A DNA stretch of 54,813 nucleotides from contig CAMXAZ010000010.1 of NCBI GenBank assembly GCA_947179295.1, positions 1 to 54,813 on the forward strand, written 5' to 3'. How positions within the stretch are numbered: position 1 is the first letter of the stretch; every line of letters starts with the position of its first letter. The notes beneath the pieces are model-generated. The model made no database searches, was not told the origin of the DNA, and was given only the letters and a program-made list of their open reading frames with translations. Of the stretch, positions 7,250-16,057 are shown in pieces. This DNA is from an uncultured Muribaculaceae bacterium. Its GTDB lineage: Bacteria; Bacteroidota; Bacteroidia; Bacteroidales; Muribaculaceae. The translations under genes and the position numbers were made by a program.

Positions 7250-9865
7250 CTATTCTGTCTGTCCGTCTGTCTGACTGTCGGTCGTGGCGGGAGCTGACGG
7301 ACGGCGTATCTCTGTGTCGAGTTCTTCGGCTCCGGGATGGTAGGAGACGAAGATCTCGTCGCCGGTCGAGATAGAGGCATCGATGATCAGTTCCGCGAGT
7401 TTGTCTTCGAGATACTTCTGAATGGAGCGTTTCAGCGGGCGGGCGCCGTAATTGGCATCGTAACCCTTCTCGGCAATAAAATTCTTGGCCTCATCGGTGA
7501 TTGTCAGTGTGTAGCCAAGCTCTTTGACGCGCTTGTTGAAGCCTGCCAGTTCGATGTCGATGATCTTGAAGATAGCCTCTTTTGACAGAGGGTCGAACAT
7601 GATCACATCGTCGATGCGGTTGAGGAATTCCGGTGCGAAAGCCTTGTTGAGGGCCTTGCGGAGCACACTCTGGCTATAGTCCTTGTCATTTGACGACGGC
7701 GAGGCGAAGCCTATGCCGCTGCCGAAGTCCTTGAGCTGGCGAGAACCGATGTTTGACGTCATGATGATGATGGTGTTCTTGAAGTCGATGCGACGGCCGA
7801 GCGAGTCGGTCAGGCGGCCTTCGTCCATCACCTGGAGCAGGAGGTTGAACACGTCAGGGTGAGCCTTTTCGATCTCGTCGAGCAGGACGATGGAGTAGGG
7901 GTGGCGGCGCACTTTTTCGGTGAGCTGTCCGCCCTCCTCGTAGCCTACGTATCCGGGAGGCGCTCCGACGAGGCGTGAAACGGTGAACTTCTCCATGTAT
8001 TCGCTCATGTCGATGCGGATCAGAGTGTCGGCCGAATCAAACATGTATTCCGCGAGCTTCTTGGCCAGGTGGGTCTTGCCGACACCGGTCGGGCCGAGGA
8101 AGAGGAAGGTGCCGATCGGCTTGTTGGGGTCTTTCAGGCCGATGCGGTTGCGCTGGATGGCCTTGACCACCTTTTCGATGGCCGGGTCCTGGCCTATGAT
8201 GCTGCCTTTGAGCGTGGGCGCCATCTCTTTGAGACGTTTGCCTTCGGCCTGGGCTATGCGCTGGACCGGCACACCGGTCATCATGGCCACCACTTCGGCC
8301 ACTTTTTCGGCATCGACGGTCTCGCGCATGGCGTTGAGCTGTTCCTCCCAGCGGGCTTTCGACTCTTCGAGGGTGGCTTTGAGCTGCTGCTCCTGGTCGC
8401 GGTATGAAGCGGCCTTCTCGAAGTTCTGCGACTGGGCCGCGCGGAGTTTCTGTGCGGCCACCTCTTCGATGCGCTGTTCGAGCTGCTCGATTTCCTTGGG
8501 CACGGCGATGTTGGTGACATGCACGCGGCTGCCGGCCTCGTCCATCGCATCGATGGCCTTGTCGGGGAAATTGCGGTCGGAGACGTAGCGCTCGGTCAGC
8601 TGCACACAGGCATCGAGAGCTTCGGGAGTATAATTTACATTGTGGTGCTCCTCATACTTGTCTTTGATGTTGTCAAGGATGATGCGTGTCTCCTCGGCGG
8701 TGGTCGGCTCGACCATCACTTTCTGGAAACGGCGTTCGAGAGCACCGTCATTTTCGATGTTCTTGCGATATTCGTCAAGGGTAGTGGCGCCGATGCACTG
8801 GATCTCGCCGCGCGCCAGAGCCGGTTTGAGAAGATTGGCGGCATCCATCGAGCCGGCGGCGTTTCCGGCACCTACTATGGTGTGGAGCTCGTCAATGAAG
8901 AGGATGATGTCTTTGTTTTTCGAAAGCTCGTCGAGTATGGCCTTGATGCGTTCCTCGAACTGTCCGCGATATTTGGTTCCGGCCACGATAGAAGCCATGT
9001 CGAGCGACACCACGCGCTTGCCGAAGAGGATGCGCGAGACCTTGCGCTGGACTATGCGCAGGGCAAGACCTTCGACTATAGCCGATTTGCCTACGCCCGG
9101 CTCGCCGATGAGCACCGGATTGTTTTTCTTGCGGCGGCTGAGGATCTGGGCCAGACGCTCGATTTCGACATCGCGTCCCACCACCGGGTCGAGGCGGTTT
9201 TCTTCAGCAGCAAGAGTCATGTCGTTGCCGTATTTGTCGAGCACCGGAGTGTCGTTGCCACGGCGCTGGGCTGTGGAAGCGCCCTGGCGCTTGCCTGATG
9301 CCGACGGACTCTGCTGTCCGCCTTGGGGAGCGGAAGAGCGAGGGGGCATCTCGTCGTCCTCGTCTTCTTCGGTGAAGTCGGCGTTGAGCGGAGTGGCCAG
9401 ATCGGAATCGGTGGCCAGCAGGCGGTAGATTGCCTCGTAGGTAATGCCCGCGCGGTGGAAAGCGGTCATGAATTCCGAATTCTGGGCATCGGAATTGTGG
9501 AAAATAGCCAGCAGCAGGTGAGTGGCGTCAACCTCGTTGCTTTTGAGCATACGGGCTTCGAGCGCACTAAGTTTGATGATGCGTCCGGTGAGATCGCTGA
9601 GGCTGACATCCGAAACGCCTACGGTGCCCTGATAGCCGGCATCGGTGGCGGCATTGAAGAGAGCCTTGTCAAGATTTTCTCTCAGTTCGTAGGCCGAGAC
9701 ACCCTTGGCGGCGCGGTCGACGAGGCGGGCGGGCTCGCCTTCAATATCGGAGAGAAGCGACAGCAGCAGGTGTTCCGGCATGACATAGCGGGTGTTGTGG
9801 CGGGCGGCCTGTCTGGGAGAGTCGCTTATGATCTCCTTGAAATTCTGTGAATAAACAGTGTCCAT
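7250..9865 (-). CDS. clpC: ATP-dependent Clp protease ATP-binding subunit ClpC
   Basis: AAA+ unfoldase that feeds proteins to ClpP. The 871-residue product has an N-terminal Clp repeat domain (about 1-155), an acidic and glutamine-rich linker (165-210), AAA module 1 (Walker A GEPGVGKS 254-261, Walker B FIDE 323-326), a UVR-type motif ([16 protein letters not shown], 481-496), and AAA module 2 (Walker A GPTGVGKT 591-598, LLDE 661-664). A C-terminal D2 domain and a short tail of Thr, Asp and Gln follow. The UVR motif and the GIGF tripeptide (718-720), which matches the ClpP-docking loop, separate it from the disaggregase ClpB, which has a long coiled-coil middle domain and no IGF loop. It diverges from gyrA across 263 bases; a TATCTTTG motif at 10062-10055 would give a leader of about 190 bases. 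The tail is encoded by a degenerate four-base repeat. Confidence 0.95.
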   Translation of the reverse strand: MDTVYSQNFKEIISDSPRQAARHNTRYVMPEHLLLSLLSDIEGEPARLVDRAAKGVSAYELRENLDKALFNAATDAGYQGTVGVSDVSLSDLTGRIIKLSALEARMLKSNEVDATHLLLAIFHNSDAQNSEFMTAFHRAGITYEAIYRLLATDSDLATPLNADFTEEDEDDEMPPRSSAPQGGQQSPSASGKRQGASTAQRRGNDTPVLDKYGNDMTLAAEENRLDPVVGRDVEIERLAQILSRRKKNNPVLIGEPGVGKSAIVEGLALRIVQRKVSRILFGKRVVSLDMASIVAGTKYRGQFEERIKAILDELSKNKDIILFIDELHTIVGAGNAAGSMDAANLLKPALARGEIQCIGATTLDEYRKNIENDGALERRFQKVMVEPTTAEETRIILDNIKDKYEEHHNVNYTPEALDACVQLTERYVSDRNFPDKAIDAMDEAGSRVHVTNIAVPKEIEQLEQRIEEVAAQKLRAAQSQNFEKAASYRDQEQQLKATLEESKARWEEQLNAMRETVDAEKVAEVVAMMTGVPVQRIAQAEGKRLKEMAPTLKGSIIGQDPAIEKVVKAIQRNRIGLKDPNKPIGTFLFLGPTGVGKTHLAKKLAEYMFDSADTLIRIDMSEYMEKFTVSRLVGAPPGYVGYEEGGQLTEKVRRHPYSIVLLDEIEKAHPDVFNLLLQVMDEGRLTDSLGRRIDFKNTIIIMTSNIGSRQLKDFGSGIGFASPSSNDKDYSQSVLRKALNKAFAPEFLNRIDDVIMFDPLSKEAIFKIIDIELAGFNKRVKELGYTLTITDEAKNFIAEKGYDANYGARPLKRSIQKYLEDKLAELIIDASISTGDEIFVSYHPGAEELDTEIRRPSAPATTDSQTDGQTE
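7255..7283. repeat. Degenerate CTGT tetranucleotide repeat in the 3' end of clpC
   Basis: About seven consecutive four-base units close to CTGT (CTGT, CTGT, CCGT, CTGT, CTGA, CTGT, CGGT) lie just before the clpC stop and encode its last residues. A slip would alter only the C-terminal tail. Confidence 0.6.
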
Positions 9866-9955
9866 CTGAAATTTACCTTTCTTGTTTTTAAACCTCTAAG
9901 TGATGAAAGAGTGGTAGGGTGTGTGTCAGTGTCCCGTAATTGTTGAGTCGGATAA

Positions 9956-9968
9956 ATGTCACTGACAT
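9956..9968. promoter_or_regulatory. Palindrome ATGTCACTGACAT between clpC and gyrA
   Basis: A perfect 13-base palindrome with six-base arms in the clpC leader. Related fragments occur close by (GTGTCAGTGTC at 9923-9933, GGTCAGTGATAT near 10010). It does not match the CIRCE or CtsR heat-shock operators as I know them. Regulator unknown; the rest of 9866-10128 holds only the two divergent promoters. Confidence 0.35.
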
Positions 9969-10054
9969 GGATTGACACTACAAAAATTGTGCCAAACTTC
10001 GCTAACGGTGGTCAGTGATATCATAATAACAATTAAAAAACAATTCTTGATCGG

Positions 10055-10062
10055 CAAAGATA
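10055..10062 (-). promoter_or_regulatory. -7 promoter motif for clpC
   Basis: The minus strand reads TATCTTTG, upstream of clpC by about 190 bases and back to back with the gyrA motif. Confidence 0.55.
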
Positions 10063-10084
10063 CGATTTTTGTAAAATAATTCGT

Positions 10085-10092
10085 ACCTTTGT
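10085..10092 (+). promoter_or_regulatory. -7 promoter motif for gyrA
   Basis: TACCTTTG, an exact TAnnTTTG match, 36 bases before the gyrA ATG. Confidence 0.7.
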
Positions 10093-10128
10093 GGGGAAAA
10101 TACTCGGTTTTTAAACACGTTCAAACAC

Positions 10129-12756
10129 ATGATTGAAGAAGATCGTATAATTAAAATTAATATAGAAAACGAGATGAAGAACGCCTACATCGACTATTCG
10201 ATGTCGGTGATCGTGTCGCGTGCGCTCCCTGATGTGCGCGACGGTCTCAAACCTGTGCACCGCCGTGTGCTCTACGGGATGAACGAGATGGGCAACACCT
10301 CTGACCGCCCCCACAAGAAGTCGGCCAACTGCGTCGGCGAGGTCATGGGTAAGTATCACCCCCACGGCGACTCCTCCATCTACGGCACCGTGGTGCGTCT
10401 CGCACAGCCCTGGGCCATGCGCAACACTCTTGTCGACGGTCACGGAAACTTTGGATCGGTCGACGGCGACGGCGCTGCGGCAATGCGTTATACTGAGGTG
10501 CGCCTCGAAAAACTTGGAGAAGAAATGCTGGCAGACATAGGCAGTGACACCGTGGATTTCCAGCCCAACTATGACAACTCCCGCAAGGAGCCGGTAGTGC
10601 TTCCCACCCGCTTCCCGAATCTTCTCGTCAACGGAGCCTCCGGCATCGCTGTCGGTATGGCCACCAACATGCCGACCCACAATCTCGGTGAATCGATCAA
10701 CGCCTGTGTGGCCTATATCGACAATCCTGACATCGACATCGAAGGCCTGATGCAATACATCCCGGCTCCGGACTTCCCTACCGGAGGCACAATCTATGGC
10801 TACAATGGTGTCAAGGAAGCTTATGAAACCGGCCGCGGCCGAATCGTTATCCGCTCTAAAGCCGAAATCGAGGTTGAGGACAATCATGAGAATATAATTG
10901 TCACCGAAATACCCTACGGTGTCAACAAGGCCGAACTTATCGCCTATATAGCCACTCTCGTCACTGACAAAAAACTCGACGGAATCGCTGACATAAACGA
11001 TGAGAGTAATTATAAAGGTATGCGCATAGTCATCAAGCTCAAGAGCGACGCCAATGCAAATGTGGTGCTCAACAAGCTCTACAAGATGACTCAGATGCAG
11101 GCCTCGTTCAGCGTCAACAATGTGGCCTTGGTCAACGGCCGCCCCAAGACTCTGAATCTGAAGGATCTGATTTCTGAATTTGTGGCTCACCGCCATGATG
11201 TGGTGATCCGCCGTACCAAATTCGAACTCAACAAAGCCCAGGAACGCGCCCATATTCTCGAAGGTCTGATCATTGCCTCGCAGAACATCGACGAGGTGAT
11301 CCGCATTATCCGCGCCGCTTCCGACACTCAGAGCGCCCGCGATGCCCTGCGCGACCGTTTCGGCCTGACCGACCCGCAGACCGCCGCCATTGTCGAGATG
11401 CGTCTGCGTCAGCTCACCGGCCTGGAGCAGGACAAGCTCCGCAACGAATACGAGGCTCTCGAACAGGAAATAGCCCGTCTGGAACTCATTCTGTCAGACG
11501 ACGCTACCTGCCGCGAACTCATAAAGAGCGAACTGATCGAAGTGCGTGACCGCTACAGCGACGGCCGCCGTACAGATATAGACTATACCGCCGGCGATTT
11601 CAACGCCGAGGATTTCTATGCCGATGATGACATGATCATCACCATCTCGCATCTCGGCTACATCAAGCGCACGCAGCTCAGCGAATTCCGCGCTCAGAAC
11701 CGCGGAGGTGTCGGCGCAAAGGGCTCTGACACCCGCAACGAAGACTTCATCGAGCACATCTATCCGGCCTCGATGCACAATTCAATGCTCTTCTTCACCC
11801 AGAAAGGCCGCTGCTACTGGCTCAAGGTCTATGAAATTCCCGAAGGTGCGAAGAATTCGAAGGGCCGTGCTATCCAGAATATGCTCAACATCGACTCTGA
11901 CGACTGCGTCAAGGCATTTATCTGCACCAAGTCGCTCGGAGATTCGGAATTTGTCAACACCCACAATCTTGTCTTTGCCACCAAGAAGGGCGTCATCAAG
12001 AAAACGCGCCTTGAGGCGTACTCACGTCCGCGCGCCAAGGGTGTCAACGCCATCATCATCCGCGAGGGCGACGAACTGCTCGCAGTAGAGATGACCGACG
12101 GCAACAGCGAGATCCTTCTGGCCAACCGCAACGGCCGCGCTATCCGCTTCCCCGAAAGCAAGGTGCGTGAAATGGGCCGCATGTCGGCCGGTGTCCGCGG
12201 CATGACTCTTGACGGCGATGACGATGAGGTTGTAGGCATGATCTGTATGCCGGCTGACACAACCAATGATGTCATGGTGCTCAGCGAACGCGGCTACGGC
12301 AAGCGCACACCGCTTGACACCACCGTGACCAACGAAGCCGGCGAAAGCGAGAAAGTGCCTGTCTACCGTGTCACCAACCGTGGCGGCAAGGGTGTCAGAA
12401 CCATGAACATCACTGAAAAGACCGGCGCGCTTGTGGCCATCGAAAGTGTCAATGACGACAATGACCTCGTGATCATCAACAAGAGCGGCATCACCCTTCG
12501 CATCCATGTGGCCGACATCCGCCAGCAGGGCCGTGCGACACAGGGTGTGCGCATCATCAACCTCGACAAGCGCAACGATACTATCGCCTCTGTCTGCTGC
12601 GTGGATTCCGATCCTGAAGAAGAAGTAGAACAGGTAGAGGCCCAGGAAGTAGCTCCGGAAATGGCCGAAGCTGAACTTCTTGACGCTGATATCGTTGAAG
12701 AAGAAGAGGTAGATGACGACCTCGACGACGAGATCGCCGAAGAAAGCGAAGAATAA
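10129..12756 (+). CDS. gyrA: DNA gyrase subunit A
   Basis: Breakage-reunion subunit of the type II topoisomerase that introduces negative supercoils, partner of GyrB. The 875-residue product starts [13 protein letters not shown]. It has the quinolone-region motif [11 protein letters not shown] and the active-site tyrosine in AAAMRYTE (Tyr121). The C-terminal beta-pinwheel contains an NRGGKG element that looks like the GyrA box. The chain ends in about 50 strongly acidic residues. At the position of Escherichia coli Asp87 there is glycine (Gly86), while the Ser83 equivalent (Ser82) is retained. GyrA is favoured over ParC because of the GyrA-box-like element and length. A TPR protein gene follows after 29 bases and may be co-transcribed. 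Confidence 0.95.
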   Translation: MIEEDRIIKINIENEMKNAYIDYSMSVIVSRALPDVRDGLKPVHRRVLYGMNEMGNTSDRPHKKSANCVGEVMGKYHPHGDSSIYGTVVRLAQPWAMRNTLVDGHGNFGSVDGDGAAAMRYTEVRLEKLGEEMLADIGSDTVDFQPNYDNSRKEPVVLPTRFPNLLVNGASGIAVGMATNMPTHNLGESINACVAYIDNPDIDIEGLMQYIPAPDFPTGGTIYGYNGVKEAYETGRGRIVIRSKAEIEVEDNHENIIVTEIPYGVNKAELIAYIATLVTDKKLDGIADINDESNYKGMRIVIKLKSDANANVVLNKLYKMTQMQASFSVNNVALVNGRPKTLNLKDLISEFVAHRHDVVIRRTKFELNKAQERAHILEGLIIASQNIDEVIRIIRAASDTQSARDALRDRFGLTDPQTAAIVEMRLRQLTGLEQDKLRNEYEALEQEIARLELILSDDATCRELIKSELIEVRDRYSDGRRTDIDYTAGDFNAEDFYADDDMIITISHLGYIKRTQLSEFRAQNRGGVGAKGSDTRNEDFIEHIYPASMHNSMLFFTQKGRCYWLKVYEIPEGAKNSKGRAIQNMLNIDSDDCVKAFICTKSLGDSEFVNTHNLVFATKKGVIKKTRLEAYSRPRAKGVNAIIIREGDELLAVEMTDGNSEILLANRNGRAIRFPESKVREMGRMSAGVRGMTLDGDDDEVVGMICMPADTTNDVMVLSERGYGKRTPLDTTVTNEAGESEKVPVYRVTNRGGKGVRTMNITEKTGALVAIESVNDDNDLVIINKSGITLRIHVADIRQQGRATQGVRIINLDKRNDTIASVCCVDSDPEEEVEQVEAQEVAPEMAEAELLDADIVEEEEVDDDLDDEIAEESEE

Positions 12757-12785
12757 TCATTAATCCCTAATATTAACTTTCCATT

Positions 12786-14012
12786 ATGAAAAAAATCTGC
12801 GTCTTAACCGTTGGGTTGCTCGCTGCCTCCTCAATGACAGCTCAGGTAGCCGTGGTGAAGGATGCTGAAAAGGAATTCAAAAATGCCTCTACCTATGCCG
12901 CTTATCAGAAAGCGCTTCAGGCAATCACTCCCGCCTTTTCAAATCCTGAAACTGAGAAAGAAGCAAACACTTACTGGATTCCCGGAAAAACCGGATTCAA
13001 GCTCTATGACGATCTCTTTGCCAAGAAGACCCTCGGCCAGGATGTAAATCTTGTCGACATGGGCAACGCTCTTCTTGACGGATATAACTATGGCCTCAAG
13101 GCCCTTGACTGTGACACAGTTGTCGATGCCAAAGGCAAGGTCAAGACCAAACTCTCGAAAGACATCGTGAGCCAGATCACCGGTCATGCCAATGACTTCC
13201 TGAACGCAGGTGCCGCATTCTGGGAATCACGTGAATTCGGCAAGGCATACGAGGCTTTCACCGACTATCTCGCCATCCCCGCCAATCCCCGCTTCGGAAA
13301 GAACGCCCCCGCCGCACTTCCCGACTCTACAGCTTCGTCAATCGAATATAACCGCGCTCTTGCCGCATGGCAGGCAGAAATGCTTCCGCAGGCAGCCGAA
13401 TCTTTCGACCAGCTTCTTGCTGTAGGCTATGACGAACCCGCAGCTTATGACTATGCATACAGTGTGGCATATCAGATGAACGACGAGGACCGCAAGCTCC
13501 GTTACTCTCAGATTGCATTTGACAAGTTCGGAACTTCAAACCCCGCCTTCCTCCAGCGTCTGGTCAACAGCTACATCGAACGCAAGGAATATGACAAGGC
13601 TACCGATATGCTCAACAATGCGATTTCTTCTGACCCGAACAACGGCACTTACTATCTGTCGCTCGGTGTGCTCAAAGAACAGCAGAATGACACTATCGCA
13701 GCCAAGAACGCCTACAAGAAGGCCGTTGAACTCGACAGCGAAAACGCTTACAACAACCTCTACTACGGCCGTATGCTCGTGCAGGAGTATGACGCTCTCG
13801 ACCAGGCTGCTGCCAACATGTCGCAGAACGAGTACAACAAGTACAACTATGAGACCATGCGTCCCATCCTTCTTGAAGCTGTAAAATATCTCGAAAAAGC
13901 TTATCAGCTTGACAACGAGCAGACCGATGCTCTCCGCTATCTCAAGAACATCTACTATGTTCTCAATGACGGTGAAAATCTTCTGCGTGTCGAAAAGCTT
14001 CTGGGACAGTAA
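12786..14012 (+). CDS. Secreted tetratricopeptide repeat protein
   Basis: A 408-residue protein with a Sec signal peptide (MKKICVLTVGLLAASSMTAQ) and helical repeats of TPR type. The clearest are in the second half, for example ATDMLNNAISSDPNNGTYYLSLGVLKEQ and AKNAYKKAVELDSENAYNNLYYG, and EYNRALAAWQAEMLPQAAESFD upstream. It lies 29 bases after gyrA on the same strand and is followed by a strong terminator, so it is probably read through from gyrA. TPR repeats bind proteins or peptides; the partner is unknown. Periplasmic or lipid-free envelope location is inferred from the signal peptide, as there is no lipobox cysteine. Confidence 0.88.
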   Translation: MKKICVLTVGLLAASSMTAQVAVVKDAEKEFKNASTYAAYQKALQAITPAFSNPETEKEANTYWIPGKTGFKLYDDLFAKKTLGQDVNLVDMGNALLDGYNYGLKALDCDTVVDAKGKVKTKLSKDIVSQITGHANDFLNAGAAFWESREFGKAYEAFTDYLAIPANPRFGKNAPAALPDSTASSIEYNRALAAWQAEMLPQAAESFDQLLAVGYDEPAAYDYAYSVAYQMNDEDRKLRYSQIAFDKFGTSNPAFLQRLVNSYIERKEYDKATDMLNNAISSDPNNGTYYLSLGVLKEQQNDTIAAKNAYKKAVELDSENAYNNLYYGRMLVQEYDALDQAAANMSQNEYNKYNYETMRPILLEAVKYLEKAYQLDNEQTDALRYLKNIYYVLNDGENLLRVEKLLGQ

Positions 14013-14035
14013 TTCCCCGGAAAGCTGACAATTCA

Positions 14036-14099
14036 TAAAAAGTTATGAAACCGAAGCCGGGACCGGAAGGTTTTCAGCGGCCGGTTTCATAACTTTTTT
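14036..14099 (+). terminator. Terminator after the gyrA-TPR pair
   Basis: AGTTATGAAACCG (14041-14053) pairs with CGGTTTCATAACT (14082-14094). The stem is flanked by A-run and T-run (CTTTTTT), with further GC-rich pairing possible inside. Confidence 0.85.
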
Positions 14100-14133
14100 G
14101 TTCTCAGATAAAAATATCATCAGATAAACACGC

Positions 14134-14679
14134 ATGGCGACATCTACATTGGAACAGTTTGACGCGGTGATCGGAGACTGCCGCAGGATCTATGCCGACA
14201 AACTGGCTGACTACGGGGCTTCGTGGCGCATAATGCGTCCGCGCTCAATCACAGACCAACTCTATATAAAGGCCAAACGCATCCGTACTCTTGAAGAGGG
14301 TGAGGCTCTGGTCAACGAGGGTATTCTCGGCGAATTCTATGCCATAGTGAACTATGGCGTCATGGGGCTTATCCAGCTTGAACTCGGATTTGCCGATGAA
14401 GCTGACATCAGCCCGGAGCAGGCCGTGGAACTTTATGACAGATTTGTCAGGGTGATACGTGATCTCCTTGCCGCCAAAACCCATGACTACGGCGACGCAT
14501 GGCGCGGAATGAGAGTCAATTCATATACCGACTTCATTCTGACAAAACTTCAGCGCGTCAAGGAAATCGAAGGCAACGGCGGCAAGACGTGTGTCTCGGA
14601 AGGTATTGACTCCAACTATATGGATATAATTAACTATGCCGTCTTCGCAATCATCAAACTCACCGAAGAAAGGGATTGA
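14134..14679 (+). CDS. Tandem DUF1599 domain protein
   Basis: A 181-residue soluble protein made of two copies of one domain, about 20-80 and 112-177. Each contains the signature DYGxxWRxMRxxSxTDxxxxKxxRixxxE (DYGASWRIMRPRSITDQ in the first, DYGDAWRGMRVNSYTDF in the second) and then a segment ending in NYxVxxLIxL or NYAVFAIIKL. This is the DUF1599 family, which has been named a nucleotide modification associated domain on the basis of phage contexts; its chemistry here is unknown. The 3' end overlaps the next gene by 44 bases in another frame, so the two are almost certainly translated together. No promoter motif was found in the 34 bases after the preceding terminator. Confidence 0.85.
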   Translation: MATSTLEQFDAVIGDCRRIYADKLADYGASWRIMRPRSITDQLYIKAKRIRTLEEGEALVNEGILGEFYAIVNYGVMGLIQLELGFADEADISPEQAVELYDRFVRVIRDLLAAKTHDYGDAWRGMRVNSYTDFILTKLQRVKEIEGNGGKTCVSEGIDSNYMDIINYAVFAIIKLTEERD

Positions 14680-15991
14680 CCGTTTCTTCCATCCGGCTCT
14701 GGTCTGGATATTCCGTCTGATTGTAGGCGCGACTTTTGTGCTGTCGGGTTTCACCAAAAGCATAGATGTCTGGGGCAGCTATTATAAGATAGCCGAATAT
14801 CTTGATGTCTGGGGCTGGGATGTGCCGTCGGCTTTGGTCGTGCTTGCCGCCTTCCTGCTTGGCGGGGTGGAATTCGTGTGCGGCTTTCTGTTGCTGTTAG
14901 GATGCTACAAGAGGGTCGTGACATGGATCATGCTGCTGATGATGGCGTTCATGCTGCCGCTCACGCTCTATATAGCGGTTGCCGATCCGGTTGCCGACTG
15001 CGGGTGTTTCGGCGACTTCCTGGTGATTTCAAACAATGCCACTTTCATAAAGAATATTTTTCTGACACTCTTCCTGCTGTATCTGTTCAGATTCAACAAG
15101 CGGGTCGACGGACTTTTTGTGCCCTATGTCCAGTGGGTGATCGGCGGTCTGTTGTCGTTCTACATACTGATTGTGGCGTTTTTCGGTTATAATGTGCAGC
15201 CGATGATTGATTTCCGCCGTTTTGAACCGGGCACAGACCTGCTTGCCTCGGCCGACAGCAGTGATGATGACGGCGATGATGAGGCGGAGTATGAGTTCAT
15301 CTATGAAAAAGACGGGCAGCAGGAGAGTTTCATGATTGACAATCTGCCGGATTCTACATGGACTTTCGTTGACCGTCGTCTGATCAGAGGTTCAGAGACT
15401 GTGACTGACGGATTTGCCGTAATTTCAGACGGCGAAAACATCGCAGCCGATATAATTGATTCTGAGGCTGACCAGTTCATAGTAACTATCCCGGATCTGT
15501 CAAAAGTAGACCTGTCATACACCTACCTTCTCAACGAACTCAATGACTATATCAGCGAACGCGGAGGCTCGATGGTGGCTTTGGTCAATGCTGACGAAGA
15601 GGGAATAGAGCGCTGGCGTGATGTCTCGATGGCCTCATATGACATATATACCGCAGAGCCTACGCTTATAAAGGAACTTGCGCGCGGACATGCTGCCATA
15701 GTGTTTCTGCATAACGGTGTCGTGGTCTGGAAACGAACGCTATCATCTATCAGCTACAAAATAGTGTCAGACACGCAGCTGAGTGAAATTGACAGTGAGC
15801 TTGATCCTGACTCGAAAGAGATACTTCACGGCTTGACCCTTCTGTTTGCTGCTGTGATAGTAATAATAATGGTGCTTGACCGCAGCGGCCGTCTTGTGGC
15901 ATGGATGCTGAAGCGCCGTAGGAAAAAGGCAGAGAAACTGCGGGCGGAAACCAAGCAGCCGGACAGCACGGCAGAGACCGGAAAGGAATGA
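14636..15991 (+). CDS. BT_3928-type membrane protein with DoxX/MauE-like domain
   Basis: A 451-residue membrane protein. The N-terminal half has about four to five transmembrane helices, a GxTFVLSGFTKSID start typical of DoxX/MauE-like proteins, and a conserved DCGCFGDF motif (cysteines 122 and 124). An acidic linker (about 205-220, SSDDDGDDEAEYE) follows, then a soluble domain of about 170 residues and one further helix (about 402-420) with a basic C-terminus. The cysteine motif suggests thiol-redox or quinone chemistry as in MauE, which is inference. It overlaps the DUF1599 gene by 44 bases; the same pair is common in Bacteroidales. A long hairpin follows directly. Confidence 0.8.
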   Translation: MPSSQSSNSPKKGIDRFFHPALVWIFRLIVGATFVLSGFTKSIDVWGSYYKIAEYLDVWGWDVPSALVVLAAFLLGGVEFVCGFLLLLGCYKRVVTWIMLLMMAFMLPLTLYIAVADPVADCGCFGDFLVISNNATFIKNIFLTLFLLYLFRFNKRVDGLFVPYVQWVIGGLLSFYILIVAFFGYNVQPMIDFRRFEPGTDLLASADSSDDDGDDEAEYEFIYEKDGQQESFMIDNLPDSTWTFVDRRLIRGSETVTDGFAVISDGENIAADIIDSEADQFIVTIPDLSKVDLSYTYLLNELNDYISERGGSMVALVNADEEGIERWRDVSMASYDIYTAEPTLIKELARGHAAIVFLHNGVVVWKRTLSSISYKIVSDTQLSEIDSELDPDSKEILHGLTLLFAAVIVIIMVLDRSGRLVAWMLKRRRKKAEKLRAETKQPDSTAETGKE

Positions 15992-16009
15992 CGCTCTGAC
16001 AACTATTCG

Positions 16010-16055
16010 CAAATCAGGATTGTTAACAGCTATATAAGTTAACAATCCTGATTTG
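16010..16055. promoter_or_regulatory. 18-bp perfect hairpin ending 2 bases before the nhaA start
   Basis: CAAATCAGGATTGTTAAC (16010-16027) pairs perfectly with 16038-16055 around a ten-base loop AGCTATATAA. Only TT separates it from the nhaA ATG at 16058. It could end the upstream transcript, but no real T-run follows. If it is in the nhaA mRNA it would mask the ribosome landing site. Confidence 0.7.
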
Positions 16056-16057
16056 TT

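Noticed and set aside
7250-9865. ClpB identity for the Clp ATPase
   Set aside because: There is a UVR-type motif and a GIGF ClpP-docking loop and no long coiled-coil middle domain, so ClpC is the better name.
10372-10392. Glycine 86 in GyrA as an acquired quinolone resistance mutation
   Set aside because: This position varies between bacterial lineages, so without comparison it cannot be called a mutation.
10111-11253. A 380-residue open frame antisense to gyrA
   Set aside because: It mirrors the gyrA codons, lacks any family motif, and gyrA is certain. Long antisense frames are common in GC-balanced genes.
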